From M3007 sp032115775 (lineage in GTDB: Bacteria; Bacteroidota; Bacteroidia; Chitinophagales; Saprospiraceae): a DNA stretch of 64,000 nucleotides. The notes beneath the pieces were generated by a model. It was not told where the DNA came from and made no database searches. It saw nothing but the letters and a program-made list of their open reading frames with translations. The stretch lies in the NCBI GenBank assembly GCA_032115775.1, contig JAUMBL010000038.1, positions 4,768 to 68,767 on the forward strand, read 5' to 3'. This document shows positions 1-8,519 of the stretch, in pieces. A program made the position numbers and the translations under genes. The stretch's first letter is position 1; each line of letters begins with the position of its first letter.

Positions 1-268
1 AGGGCGTCATCATATTTTTTCCGTTTGTGACGATGGCGATTCGGCCGTCCAGATCGAGTTGCGATTCGGTGAGGTTTTTCGCGCCGTTCAGCCCGAGTTT
101 GCCGTCGGCGCCGTGACAGGTCACGCAATATTGTTTAAAAATCGCCTTGCCGTTCGGCGGCGCCGATACATCGGCTTGCGCGGCCCGGGTTTCACTGCTG
201 CCGCAGGCAAGCAGCGCCAGGAGCGAGAGCCCGGCAAACAGTTTGAAATAGACTGATATAGCGCGCAT
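1..268 (-). CDS. c-type cytochrome lipoprotein, 3' end outside window
   Basis: The leftward gene starts with ATG at 268 and runs off the left edge after 89 codons. The N-terminus is a lipoprotein signal with lipobox LLAC (residues 16-19), so the protein is probably anchored in a membrane facing the periplasm. A heme-attachment motif CVTCH follows at about residues 45-49, as in small single-heme electron carriers. The axial methionine would be near the MM that ends the visible part. Small cytochromes like this shuttle electrons to oxidases or dehydrogenases, but the partner cannot be told. It is a separate unit from the glycosyltransferase gene to its right, with about 175 bp between them. Confidence 0.8.
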   Translation of the reverse strand, partial: MRAISVYFKLFAGLSLLALLACGSSETRAAQADVSAPPNGKAIFKQYCVTCHGADGKLGLNGAKNLTESQLDLDGRIAIVTNGKNMMTP

Positions 269-353
269 AGTACCGGGAAAGGGTAAAATTTGTTTTGTTA
301 TCAAATTATTAACCAAAAAATACGCCATGCGGTGAAATTAAAACACTTTGGCA

Positions 354-438
354 TACGTTTTGGAGTAGTATTGTAGCTTCATACAATAGAAACGGTTTAG
401 TGAAGGCCCGCGGCGAATGCGCCGCGGGCTATTTTTTT
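354..438 (+). ncRNA. candidate small RNA with intrinsic terminator
   Basis: On the + strand a 7-bp hairpin (TATTGTA at 369-375 with TACAATA at 382-388) is followed by a perfect 9-bp GC-rich stem (406-414 with 421-429; a tenth pair closes a 4-base loop). The run ATTTTTTT comes directly after. This is a textbook intrinsic terminator reading rightward, yet both neighbouring genes read leftward, so no annotated gene ends here. A weak promoter-like TACGTTTT lies near 354. A short independent transcript is the simplest reading. The alternative is a terminator for the glycosyltransferase gene, but on that strand no U-tract follows the stem. Confidence 0.35.
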
Positions 439-444
439 GTACCG

Positions 445-1188
445 CTATTTTTTGTACATTTCCAGTTTAACCAAGCCCAGTCGCTGGAAAAAATGACCCA
501 ACGACACCCGGAGCACCCCGAGTCCGTACTGCATACTCCGTCGGAAGTTGATACTCGACGCTTCCTCGAAGTATTTGGTGGGGCAGGTGACCTCTCCGAT
601 ATCAAAGCCGGCGTAAATAATTTGGGAGAGCATCTCATTGTCAAAGACAAAATCGTCCGAATTGGCGTTGAAATTGATTCCCTCGAGCACCTGCCGACTA
701 AAGGCGCGGTATCCCGTATGGTATTCGGATAATTTGTAACGCACCAGCAGATTCTGGGTTAAGGTCAGGAAGCGGTTGGCGACATATTTATATGAAGGCA
801 TACCGCCGCGCAGAGCGCCCATACCGAGGATGCGCGAGCCCAGCACCACCGGGTACAGATCCTCCCCGATGATATTGACCATTGAGGGGATTAGTTTGGG
901 CGTGTACTGGTAATCGGGATGCAGCATGATCACGATATCCGCGCCGATTTCAAGGGACTTATTGTACAGCGTTTTTTGATTGCCGCCGTAGCCCTTGTTT
1001 TTTTCATGCACCAGCACGTGGCGTATGCCGAGCGAACGAGCCAGTTCGGCGGTATGATCGCGGCTGTGGTCGTCGCAAAGAATGACCTCGTCCACCAGAT
1101 CGAACGGGATTTCGCGGTAGGTTTGTTCCAGCGTTTTGGCGGCGTTATACGCCGGCAGCACGACGACGACCTTTTTATTTTTGTACAT
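445..1188 (-). CDS. family 2 glycosyltransferase (dolichol-phosphate-mannose-synthase-like)
   Basis: The 247-residue protein opens with VVVLPAYNAAKTL, the first strand of a GT-A fold. It also has DDHSRD (about 39-44), a GYGGNQKT loop (about 66-73) and MLHPDYQY (about 88-95) in place of the usual DxD metal site. It would move a sugar from a nucleotide donor to a lipid carrier or glycan. No transmembrane tail is evident, unlike some polyprenyl-phosphate glycosyltransferases. It is the last gene of a leftward set with frr and the DUF5606 gene and starts 3 bp after the DUF5606 stop. The substrate is unknown. Confidence 0.85.
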   Translation of the reverse strand: MYKNKKVVVVLPAYNAAKTLEQTYREIPFDLVDEVILCDDHSRDHTAELARSLGIRHVLVHEKNKGYGGNQKTLYNKSLEIGADIVIMLHPDYQYTPKLIPSMVNIIGEDLYPVVLGSRILGMGALRGGMPSYKYVANRFLTLTQNLLVRYKLSEYHTGYRAFSRQVLEGINFNANSDDFVFDNEMLSQIIYAGFDIGEVTCPTKYFEEASSINFRRSMQYGLGVLRVSLGHFFQRLGLVKLEMYKK

Positions 1189-1191
1189 GGA

Positions 1192-1650
1192 CTATTCCTC
1201 GGTTTTATCTGCCGGCGCGGCGCTTGTTTCCGTTTCGGCAGCTGCAGTTTCGGATTTCACCTCGTCAAAGATGCCTTTTTCGAGCATGAACCGAAACCAT
1301 TTCACGCATTTTTTAATATCGTTGATGTGGACGCGGTAGGGATCGTGTTCCGGCAGAAGCGCGGTAAAATAATCGCGCAGTTCGGTGCTGTTGGCGTCCG
1401 TCTTGGGCACGGGTGCGGTATCCTGCGTTTCCAGCATTTTTTGAAACACGGTGGACAGGGCGATGGTGCCCTCCTCGGTGTCCACATAGATGCCGATGGT
1501 GGCCAGCGGGGTGATTTGATTTTGGCGGACGGCGACGAAGCGGGTGCGGCCCTCCTGGCGGTCCTCTATGACCAAGCCGTTGCCGCGGGTGGACACTAAT
1601 TTGTGCACGCCCGGCACGCCGGAGATAACCAGGTATTTTTCCAGGTTCAT
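1192..1650 (-). CDS. DUF5606 family protein
   Basis: The 152-residue protein starts MNLEKYLVISGVPGVHKLV, the typical beginning of the DUF5606 family found across Bacteroidota. The first 60 or so residues look like a small beta-rich domain (KLVSTRGNGLVIEDR). The middle is helical (FTALLPEHDPYRVHINDIKKCVKWF). The C-terminal 25 residues are an acidic Ala/Glu/Thr-rich tail, probably disordered. No catalytic motif is seen and the function is not known to me. It lies between frr and a glycosyltransferase and is probably transcribed with both. Confidence 0.8.
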   Translation of the reverse strand: MNLEKYLVISGVPGVHKLVSTRGNGLVIEDRQEGRTRFVAVRQNQITPLATIGIYVDTEEGTIALSTVFQKMLETQDTAPVPKTDANSTELRDYFTALLPEHDPYRVHINDIKKCVKWFRFMLEKGIFDEVKSETAAAETETSAAPADKTEE

Positions 1651-1697
1651 AGTAAAATTTAAAACGGTTTGAAACCGCGGTGAAGAATGCGCTGTGA

Positions 1698-2258
1698 TTA
1701 CACAGTGAGAATTTCCTTTTCTTTTTGCCCAAGGATTTCGTCCACTTTCGCGACGAATGCGTTGACCATTTCCTGAAGTTCCGTTTCCTTGCGTTTACCC
1801 AAGTCTTCCGGGATGCCTTCTTTCACGGCTTTTTTGAGGGAGTCGAGTCCTTTGTGGCGCGCGTTGCGGACGCCCACTTTGCTATCTTCGCCGGCCTGTT
1901 TGGCTTTTTTAACCAACTCCTTGCGGCGTTCTTCGGTGAGCGCGGGTACCATGAGGCGGATCACTTCGCCGTCGTTGGAGGGCGTCATGCCGAGGTTGGC
2001 GTTGATCAGCGCGCGCTCGATGGGGCCTACCAGCGTGCGTTCCCAGGGTTGCACGAGCAAGGTGCGGGCGTCCGTCACATTGACGTTGGCCACTTGCGAC
2101 AGGGGCGTGGGGTGGCCGTAGTATTCCACGACGATATCCTCGAGCATCGCAGTGGAGGCTTTGCCGGTGCGCAGCTTCGCCAGTTCGTGGTGCAAGTGCT
2201 CGATGGCTTTCTCCATCGAAGCCTTCGCGTCAGCCATGATTCTGTTTAAATCTTCCAT
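1698..2258 (-). CDS. frr: ribosome recycling factor
   Basis: The 186-residue protein has the normal family length and the hallmarks of RRF. The helical start has LAKLRTGKAS (about 28-37). VEYYGHPTPLSQVANVNVTDARTL is the beta domain, and LTEERRKELVKKAKQAGEDSKVGVRNARHKGLDSLKK is the returning helix. With EF-G it splits the post-termination 70S ribosome in the cytoplasm. It leads a leftward set (frr, DUF5606, glycosyltransferase) with a 47-bp gap to the next gene. A family A repeat lies about 100 bp upstream of its start. Confidence 0.97.
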   Translation of the reverse strand: MEDLNRIMADAKASMEKAIEHLHHELAKLRTGKASTAMLEDIVVEYYGHPTPLSQVANVNVTDARTLLVQPWERTLVGPIERALINANLGMTPSNDGEVIRLMVPALTEERRKELVKKAKQAGEDSKVGVRNARHKGLDSLKKAVKEGIPEDLGKRKETELQEMVNAFVAKVDEILGQKEKEILTV

Positions 2259-2357
2259 AACGAATAATTGTGGTAATGATCAGGTGGATTGGGGCGCAAA
2301 TTTCACAAGATTTATCCGTACCATGAAAAAGACAGCCTAAAATGTGGAATTTTTATA

Positions 2358-2446
2358 GTAACTAAACGCTACGAACAGAAAAAATTGCGCGGTATGGCGG
2401 AAAATGGGGCTTTTTAGGCCAGATGACGACCCGGCTAAGTAGTTAC
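2358..2446 (-). repeat. family A palindromic repeat, copy A1 (half-size)
   Basis: This 89-bp copy begins GTAACTA and ends GGCTAAGTAGTTAC. Its reverse complement matches the left half of copy A2 (8358 to about 8443), including the segment CATTTTCCGCCATAC, and ends where A2 has GTAGCGCTGTTAC. It is therefore a half-unit with its own GTAAC ends. It lies between the divergent frr and phosphatase genes. The flanks (TTTTTATA left, TTTTTTGC right) show only a poor direct repeat. Confidence 0.75.
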
Positions 2447-2484
2447 TTTTTTGCGAGAACGCGCATTGAATTAGGAATTGTGCG

Positions 2485-2492
2485 TACCTTTT
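2485..2492 (+). promoter_or_regulatory. Bacteroidota -7 promoter box for the phosphatase gene
   Basis: TACCTTTT followed by CG is close to the TANNTTTG consensus and lies 15 bp before the ATG at 2508. It supports that ATG over the TTG at 2478 in the same frame, because the TTG would lie upstream of the transcript start. Confidence 0.5.
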
Positions 2493-2507
2493 CGCGACAA
2501 ATCAAAC

Positions 2508-3752
2508 ATGCCGGAACTGACGGACATAAAACGCAAGATGTCGCGCATTGAAAAACTGGAACGCGAGGTCAATCTCAAGCAGCTGCAGATCAACAGCCTG
2601 CTGGCTATCACGCAGGCGATCAACGAGAACGTGTCATCCGAAGGCCTCTTCAGTATGTACAACTCGTTTTTGCGCTGGGAAATCGGCATTCAAAAAATGG
2701 CGCTGTACTTCAAAGAGTCGGGCCACTGGGAGTGCAAAACCGCGCTCGGGATTGACGATGCGCTCCTGACGCAGGACGTCAGCGCAGAATTCACCCGCTA
2801 TCGCTCTAAGCAGGGCGTACAAAACTCAACACACCCGCTCATCCGCGAGTTCGACCTAGTCGTGCCCGTGTTGCACAAGGATAACGCGATTGCTTATGCT
2901 TTTATTGGCGGATTTCAGGACGAAGACGACGTGTACAACAAGGTGCAGTTCGTCACCACCATCACCAACGTGATCGCCGTGGCGATTGAAAATAAGCGCC
3001 TGTTCAAGCAGCAGCTCCGCCAGGAGGTGTTGAACCGCGAGGTGGAACTGGCGGCGGAAATCCAACGCACGCTGGTGCCCGCGCATCTGCCCTCCGGAAA
3101 AAACTACGCGCTGTCCAGTATTTACCAACCGCACTTTGCCGTCGGAGGCGATTACTTCGACGTGGTGGAGTTTTCCGACGGCAGTATTGTATTTTGTATT
3201 GCGGACATTACCGGCAAAGGGGTGGCCGCCGCTTTGCTGATGGCCAATTTTCAGGCTATCCTGCACACGCTCGTGATGCGCTGCCAAACACTGGAGGAAA
3301 TGGTGCAGGAAATGAACGCCTCCGTGTTTAAAATTACGCAGGGCGACCGCTTTATTACCCTGTTTTTGGCAAAATACGATCCCCAAACCCGCACGCTGAA
3401 TTATATCAACGCCGGCCACTCGCCCCCGGTGCTCGTCATGGGCGACGAGGTGAGCCGACTGAAAAACGGCTGCACGGTGCTCGGCTGGCTCCCGGAATTG
3501 CCGTTTCTGGAAACAGGCGGTATTTGTCTGCGCGACGAGGCGCTGGTTTTTTCGTTTACAGACGGCCTTACGGACGTGCAAAATATCAGCGGCGAACCTT
3601 TCGGGGAAGATAATCTGGTGCGCTTTATGCAGGCAAACGCCGGCCTGGGCGCTGAAGACCTCAACAAACAACTACTCCGCCATATTGAGATTTATCGGGA
3701 AAACGAACCTTTCCCGGATGACATTACGGTGCTGACCTGCAAATTTTTCTGA
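2508..3752 (+). CDS. GAF-domain PP2C (SpoIIE-type) serine phosphatase
   Basis: From the ATG at 2508 the protein has 414 residues. A short coiled coil (ISRIEKLEREVNLKQL-like, about 10-35) leads into a GAF-like sensor domain (about 35-165) and then a linker helix ending AAEIQRTLVP. A SpoIIE/RsbU phosphatase domain fills the rest. Its metal ligands are visible in VGGDYFDV, ADITGKGVAAALLMAN, NAGHSPP and FSFTDGLTDV, and PDDITVLTCKF closes the fold. Such proteins dephosphorylate serine on anti-sigma-antagonist proteins or other partners in response to a signal sensed by GAF. No anti-sigma partner is nearby. The biotin carrier gene follows 11 bp downstream. Confidence 0.88.
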   Translation: MPELTDIKRKMSRIEKLEREVNLKQLQINSLLAITQAINENVSSEGLFSMYNSFLRWEIGIQKMALYFKESGHWECKTALGIDDALLTQDVSAEFTRYRSKQGVQNSTHPLIREFDLVVPVLHKDNAIAYAFIGGFQDEDDVYNKVQFVTTITNVIAVAIENKRLFKQQLRQEVLNREVELAAEIQRTLVPAHLPSGKNYALSSIYQPHFAVGGDYFDVVEFSDGSIVFCIADITGKGVAAALLMANFQAILHTLVMRCQTLEEMVQEMNASVFKITQGDRFITLFLAKYDPQTRTLNYINAGHSPPVLVMGDEVSRLKNGCTVLGWLPELPFLETGGICLRDEALVFSFTDGLTDVQNISGEPFGEDNLVRFMQANAGLGAEDLNKQLLRHIEIYRENEPFPDDITVLTCKFF

Positions 3753-3763
3753 TCCGTTTTCTG

Positions 3764-4252
3764 ATGACAAATGACCCTTTTCTCCTCGTCGTCAATGAGG
3801 AACACGAGTTTAACATCCCACCGGAGGCTGCGAAGTCGCTGGATATGATCCCCGACGGCCCAGGCCGGTATCACCTGTTGCACGAAGGGCAGGCGTACAC
3901 GATTGAGGTATTGGAGGCGGATTTCGAGCGCAGTACTTACACCTTGCTCGTGAACGGCCGCAAGCAGGTGGTACGGGTGGCGGATTTTTACGATCGGCTG
4001 GTGCAGGCACTGGGCTTTCAGGCCGGCGGCAGCCAAAAAATCAACTCGGTGAAGGCGCCGATGCCCGGTTTGGTGCTGGAAGTAAGCGTGGCGCCGGGGC
4101 AGTCTGTCCAAAAAGGCGATACTTTGCTTATTCTCGAGGCGATGAAAATGGAAAACGTCATCAAGGCGGCCGGCGAAGGGGTGATCAAGGCGATTCCGGC
4201 GACCAAGGGACTGGCCGTGGACAAGAGCCAGGTGCTGATTGAGTTTGAGTAG
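3764..4252 (+). CDS. biotin/lipoyl carrier protein of an acyl-CoA carboxylase
   Basis: The 162-residue protein ends in a biotinyl domain (about 85-162) with the biotinylation site EAMKM (lysine near residue 128). This is preceded by PMPGLVLEVSVAPGQ and followed by the mirrored half-motif. The N-terminal half is a beta-rich region seen in short carrier subunits of propionyl-, methylcrotonyl- or acetyl-CoA carboxylases in Bacteroidota. The biotin carboxylase and carboxyltransferase subunits are not in the window, so the substrate is open. It starts 11 bp after the phosphatase gene. Its stop is 5 bp from the stop of the convergent cyclase-like gene. Confidence 0.85.
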   Translation: MTNDPFLLVVNEEHEFNIPPEAAKSLDMIPDGPGRYHLLHEGQAYTIEVLEADFERSTYTLLVNGRKQVVRVADFYDRLVQALGFQAGGSQKINSVKAPMPGLVLEVSVAPGQSVQKGDTLLILEAMKMENVIKAAGEGVIKAIPATKGLAVDKSQVLIEFE

Positions 4253-4257
4253 TTCGA

Positions 4258-7200
4258 TTAGCCCGGATTTTCCAGTAGCCGGATGCGCAGGGCGTACTGG
4301 TGTTGCGCCATTTTGCCGTACAGTTGGCGGTAGCCTTCCAGCGCGTGTAGGCGGTGCTGTTCGGCCTGTTCGGGCTCGGACATTTGCCAGAGTTCGAACT
4401 GCACCGACGCTTCTTCGCGCGGACTGCGGGCCATAGCCAGCATTTGGGCGAGGTGTCGGCGGGCTTCCGTCCGGTTTCCCTCGGCAAAAATTACCTGTGC
4501 ACGGAGGATATTGGCAGTGAAGGTCAGGTCGGCGTTGCCGAGCGCCAGGGCGATATCCCTTCCTTCTTCCAGCAGGAGTCGGGCTGTCGGCGCGTCCTGA
4601 TCTTGGAGGTGTACGGCGCCTTTTTCGAGGAGGGAATGGCCAAGCACCAGTTTGTTGCCCATTTCCCGGGCGTACTCAATCGCTTCGTTGTAATAGTTGA
4701 TCGAGCGTTTTAGATCGCCGAGGTAGTACCAGTTGTCGCCCAGCGTATTGAGGGCTTTGGCGATGCCTTTTTTGTAGTTGAGCGAGCGGGAGAGCGCCAA
4801 ATTTTCTTCCTGGAACGCATTGGAGCGTTCGAATTCCCCGGTAATGGACAGCAAGTCGCCGATCAGGCCGCAGGCGATCGCCGTTCCCTGTTTGTCGCCG
4901 AGTTGCTTGCAAAGTTCGAGATCGCGTTCAAAATTTTGCATAGCCCGGGCGTAGTCGCCTTTTTTCTCCCATACCGAGCCGATGCTGCCGATGCAGATGG
5001 TGGTGAACAATTTATTCCCGAGTTCTTCTGCGAGCGCGAGGCCCTTTTCGAGGCAGAGCAGGGCGCTGTCGAGGCTTCCTTTCTCCAGGTAAATAATGCC
5101 GAGGTTGGTGTATAAAATCGTGAGGCCCTGTTTGTCTTCCGCGTGTTCTGAAATGGCCAACTGCTCTTCCAGCCAGCGCACGCCCTCGTCGTAGTGGCCT
5201 TGATTCATGAAAATCAGGCCCAAATTGGCGACAATGGCGGCATTTTCCGCATCGCGGTGGATCGAGCGGTTAATTTCGATGGCTTTGGCGAACCAGGATT
5301 TTGCATCGTCGTAACCGCCCTGCCGGAAATAGAAATTACCCAGGTTGCCGTAAGTTTTAGCGATCCCGACCTGATCGTGGGCCAGTTCAAAGCATGTAAC
5401 AGCCACGTCGAGATGTTTTTTTGCATCCGGGTAGTTGCCGCGCAGCATCAGCAGTTGGCCCAGGCGGCGGTTTCCGCGGCCGATCAGGTACCAGTCGTTC
5501 ATATTTTTAGCGCGGGAAAGCGCTGCTTGATATTCCTGTTCGCTCTCCTCCCATTGTCCGACGAGTTCGTGGATCGCCCCCTTGCGGAGTTGGAATTTGA
5601 CAATTTTTTTATTTTTTTTATCCTGTTCGATCAGGTTGTGGATGAGTTTTTGATAAAACTGCAAGGCCTGTCGGTTCTGAAAATTGCGCTGCGCGAAGCG
5701 TGCCGCTTTTTCCAGGTACTTATTCGTGCTTTTGATATTTTCGGCCTCTTCGAAGTGGAAAGCGAGGTCCACGTAGCGTTCCTCAGAATTGGGGTATAAT
5801 TTTTCTATGGCCTCCGCGATTTGCTGGTGAAGTTCCCGAAGACGGGCGCGGAGTTGCATATCATACGCGGCTTCCCGGAGCAGCGAGTGCCGGAAGATAT
5901 ACCGGAGTTCGTTCATCGCATTCCAGATTTGCCAGCGTTCGGCGGTCTGAATCTGTTCTTTGAGCACGAGATCAAGGTTGCCGTTTTTGCGCATAAACTC
6001 CTCCTGTTTAGCCATGACGGCGGACAGCACGGGCAGTTCGAATTCGCGGCCGATGACAGCGGCGGCTTTCACCGTTTCTTTTACGAGTCCGCTGAGCCGG
6101 TCAATACGCGCCATCATGATCTGCTTGACCGAATCGGAGATTTGGATATCCTCGTTTTTGAGTTTCAGCAGGCCGTTTTTATTTTCCAAGAGGTTCATTT
6201 CCTGAAAATATTCGATCATTTGTTCGGCGTAGAATGGATTCCCCTGCGTCATTCGGAGCAGCAGATCAAACAGATCCGCCTGCACGGGGCCGCCCAGGCG
6301 CGCTTCTGCAAAGGCCTTGAGATCTTCGCTATGTAGGTAATTCAGGTCAATTTCCACGATGGGCGCCTGGATTTCGCGGGTTATTTGCTCCCGAAACAGC
6401 CAATTTTGGCTGCCGTCATCCTCGTACCGGCTGGAGACGAGGAAGAGGAGCGGATAGGCAGGCGCGCGGCGGATGAACTGGTTGAGAAATTCGCGCGACA
6501 TATCGTCGTACCAATGCGCGTCTTCCAGTTCGATGACGGCCGGTTGGAGGATGGCTTCGGCGACGAACAGGTTGGCCATGGCCGAGAGCGCATTTTGGTA
6601 GCGGCCGCGGGCGTCCAGTTGATCCCAGAGCGTGCCGGGATAGCTGATGCCGACCATAGCGGCCAGGACGCTTTGCGTGCGGATGATTTCCCGGCGGATG
6701 GCGTCGGCTTCGGGGTGCGGGGAATTGGCGAGGTCGTGGCTGAGTTCGATTAGGTTGGATTCGAACAGTTCGCGGTTGCGATCCCGGGAATTATCGGGGC
6801 TTTGATCGAAGTAATTTTTTAAAAAATAGATGAACGGATTGAAGGGTTTTCGGAGGATTTGATCGCTTTGGCAGGTGAGCCAACTCACCATCATGCTATC
6901 GCGCAGCGAGCGACGGAACTCGTAGCTGATCCGGCTTTTTCCGATGCCGGCCTCTCCGAAGACGTAGGCGACGCCGGCGAACTGCCCGTTTCGGAGCGGT
7001 TCGGCGGCGGACAAGAGGCGGCGGAGTTCTGCTTGCCGGCCGATGTATTCGCCGTTGTAGCTGGTGCGGCCGCTCAGGTTGCGGCCGGTGAGCAGGTAGG
7101 TTGGGATGGCTTTCCCAAAGCCCTTATATTGGCCTTCGCCCCGTTGGAGGAATTTAAAATTCCGGTTTTTTTGCACATTTTCATCTACTATGACCTCCGT

Positions 7201-8316
7201 CCAATCCGCTTGCGCCATCAGGCGGGCGGCGAGGTTCACGCGGGCGCCGACCGCGGCATATTGGCAACGTTCGGGGCTTCCGATGACGCCGGCGAACGCG
7301 ATGCCGGCGGTGATGCCGCAGCGGTAGCGTGCACCGGTGAGCGAGGTCAGGTTGTGCAAATCGTCCTGTACGGCGGCAATAAATTCCAGGGCGCGTTCGA
7401 TATTATTTTCGAAAGCCACGGGCGCGCCAAAGAGGCAAAATAGCACACCGCCCTTGTCGCCGAAGTCAATTTCTTTGAAATAAGCGCCAAAATTCAGCGT
7501 CTGCTCCAATACGGCGGTGGCAAAATGATTCAGCGCATCGTGGGTTTCCACGCCGGAAAAAGAAATAAATACGCTGACCACACTGCGAAATTCACCCACG
7601 GAGCCGCTTGCCAGCACCTCCAAGGGGAGAAAATCTGCCAGGATTTCTTTGTCGGGTTTCGGAAGTTTGCGCATCGCGGCGTTTCCGGTTTTTGCCGGGA
7701 GTTTGACCGAAAGCAGGTCGAGCCGGTAAAATCCCTGCGAAAGTGGGTTGGCGGGCAGTTTTTCCTGGGCTGCAAAGCGCAAAAAAGCCTCGTCGCAAAC
7801 CACCTCCAGGCTGCCGGCCAACAGTTGCGCCTGCGAGCAGCCGTCTATGGGCGCACCGCGAAAATAATAGGCCTTCCGGCGGTTACCCACAATACCCCAG
7901 CTGACCTCCCCTGCCGAGACGCCGATCTTGATACCGATATTATAGTCGGATAAAATATTGCCGTCGTCGCCGGTGACGGCGAAGCGCTGCAGCGTTTTTT
8001 GGAGAGCGGCCACTACCCTGCAGTACAGGTCGGCCGGCTCATCTTCCGGAAAAAGCGGAAAAATCGCCGTAAAGCTGTCGCCCGCAAAATACGGGATGAA
8101 GCCTCCCTGCTTGTACACCAGCGTTACCGTAGGCTGAAAAATATGATTGAGGGCGATGGATAATTCCTCGGCGCCCTCCGTGCCCTTTTCCAGTAACTGC
8201 TCGGTAAGGCGCGTGAATCCGCTAAGATCCACGAATACGGTGCAGGCGCGCAGAGCGCCTTGCAACTGGCCGTGGCGGTAATTTTCCTGGATGAAATGCG
8301 GCAAAAAATGTCTCAC
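4258..8316 (-). CDS. soluble adenylyl cyclase (ADCY10)-like: two cyclase domains, AAA/STAND ATPase, TPR array
   Basis: The 1352-residue protein has no signal or membrane segment. Cyclase domain C1 (about 20-185) carries both metal aspartates (VFVDLSGFTRL, YFAGDSFTAIF). Domain C2 (about 240-405) has lost the first aspartate (VFISFSGVE) but keeps the purine lysine segment KEIDFGDKGGVLFCLFG and the transition-state Asn/Arg in GARVNLAARL. The two together would form one composite site, as in mammalian soluble adenylyl cyclase. A P-loop FGEAGIGKS follows near 450, then a STAND-like ATPase region, and from about 890 to 1320 at least eight TPR repeats (NLGNFYFRQGGYDDA type). It probably makes cAMP in the cytoplasm under control of nucleotide and partner binding. 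The activity and signal are inferred. Confidence 0.82.
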   Translation of the reverse strand: MRHFLPHFIQENYRHGQLQGALRACTVFVDLSGFTRLTEQLLEKGTEGAEELSIALNHIFQPTVTLVYKQGGFIPYFAGDSFTAIFPLFPEDEPADLYCRVVAALQKTLQRFAVTGDDGNILSDYNIGIKIGVSAGEVSWGIVGNRRKAYYFRGAPIDGCSQAQLLAGSLEVVCDEAFLRFAAQEKLPANPLSQGFYRLDLLSVKLPAKTGNAAMRKLPKPDKEILADFLPLEVLASGSVGEFRSVVSVFISFSGVETHDALNHFATAVLEQTLNFGAYFKEIDFGDKGGVLFCLFGAPVAFENNIERALEFIAAVQDDLHNLTSLTGARYRCGITAGIAFAGVIGSPERCQYAAVGARVNLAARLMAQADWTEVIVDENVQKNRNFKFLQRGEGQYKGFGKAIPTYLLTGRNLSGRTSYNGEYIGRQAELRRLLSAAEPLRNGQFAGVAYVFGEAGIGKSRISYEFRRSLRDSMMVSWLTCQSDQILRKPFNPFIYFLKNYFDQSPDNSRDRNRELFESNLIELSHDLANSPHPEADAIRREIIRTQSVLAAMVGISYPGTLWDQLDARGRYQNALSAMANLFVAEAILQPAVIELEDAHWYDDMSREFLNQFIRRAPAYPLLFLVSSRYEDDGSQNWLFREQITREIQAPIVEIDLNYLHSEDLKAFAEARLGGPVQADLFDLLLRMTQGNPFYAEQMIEYFQEMNLLENKNGLLKLKNEDIQISDSVKQIMMARIDRLSGLVKETVKAAAVIGREFELPVLSAVMAKQEEFMRKNGNLDLVLKEQIQTAERWQIWNAMNELRYIFRHSLLREAAYDMQLRARLRELHQQIAEAIEKLYPNSEERYVDLAFHFEEAENIKSTNKYLEKAARFAQRNFQNRQALQFYQKLIHNLIEQDKKNKKIVKFQLRKGAIHELVGQWEESEQEYQAALSRAKNMNDWYLIGRGNRRLGQLLMLRGNYPDAKKHLDVAVTCFELAHDQVGIAKTYGNLGNFYFRQGGYDDAKSWFAKAIEINRSIHRDAENAAIVANLGLIFMNQGHYDEGVRWLEEQLAISEHAEDKQGLTILYTNLGIIYLEKGSLDSALLCLEKGLALAEELGNKLFTTICIGSIGSVWEKKGDYARAMQNFERDLELCKQLGDKQGTAIACGLIGDLLSITGEFERSNAFQEENLALSRSLNYKKGIAKALNTLGDNWYYLGDLKRSINYYNEAIEYAREMGNKLVLGHSLLEKGAVHLQDQDAPTARLLLEEGRDIALALGNADLTFTANILRAQVIFAEGNRTEARRHLAQMLAMARSPREEASVQFELWQMSEPEQAEQHRLHALEGYRQLYGKMAQHQYALRIRLLENPG

Positions 8317-8341
8317 AACAGGGTAAGGATAGATTCGGGTG

Positions 8342-8349
8342 CGAAGGTA
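8342..8349 (-). promoter_or_regulatory. -7 promoter box for the cyclase-like gene, abutting repeat A2
   Basis: Read leftward the sequence is TACCTTCG, one base from TANNTTTG and 25 bp before the start codon. The 8-bp target duplication of repeat A2 begins at the very next base (8350), so everything upstream of this box is now the inserted element. Confidence 0.45.
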
Positions 8350-8357
8350 CGATTTTT

Positions 8358-8519
8358 GTAACTACTTAGCCGGCTCGCTGTCTGGCCAAAAAAGTCGCAT
8401 TTTCCGCCATACTTCGCAATTTTTTTTGACCGTAGCGCTGTTACGGCCTGCAAAAAATCGCTTCGTCTGGCAAAAAATGGATCCTTTTTTGTCTCAGACG
8501 CGACCGGCTAAGTAGTTAC
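8358..8519 (+). mobile_element. family A palindromic repeat, copy A2 (intact IS66-like MITE with 8-bp target duplication)
   Basis: This 162-bp element begins GTAACTACTTAGCCGG and ends CCGGCTAAGTAGTTAC, perfect 16-bp terminal inverted repeats. Its two halves are imperfect inverted copies throughout (for example CAAAAAA near each end and GCAATTTTTTTTGACCG against the reverse of CGGCCTGCAAAAAATCGC). The sequence CGATTTTT flanks it directly on both sides (8350-8357 and 8520-8527), a perfect 8-bp target duplication. GTAA ends with 8-bp duplications are known for the IS66 family. It encodes nothing and would depend on a transposase elsewhere. Confidence 0.85.

Noticed and set aside
2478..2507. TTG start for the phosphatase at 2478
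   Set aside because: It lies before the predicted -7 box and adds ten residues without family support; the ATG at 2508 is better.
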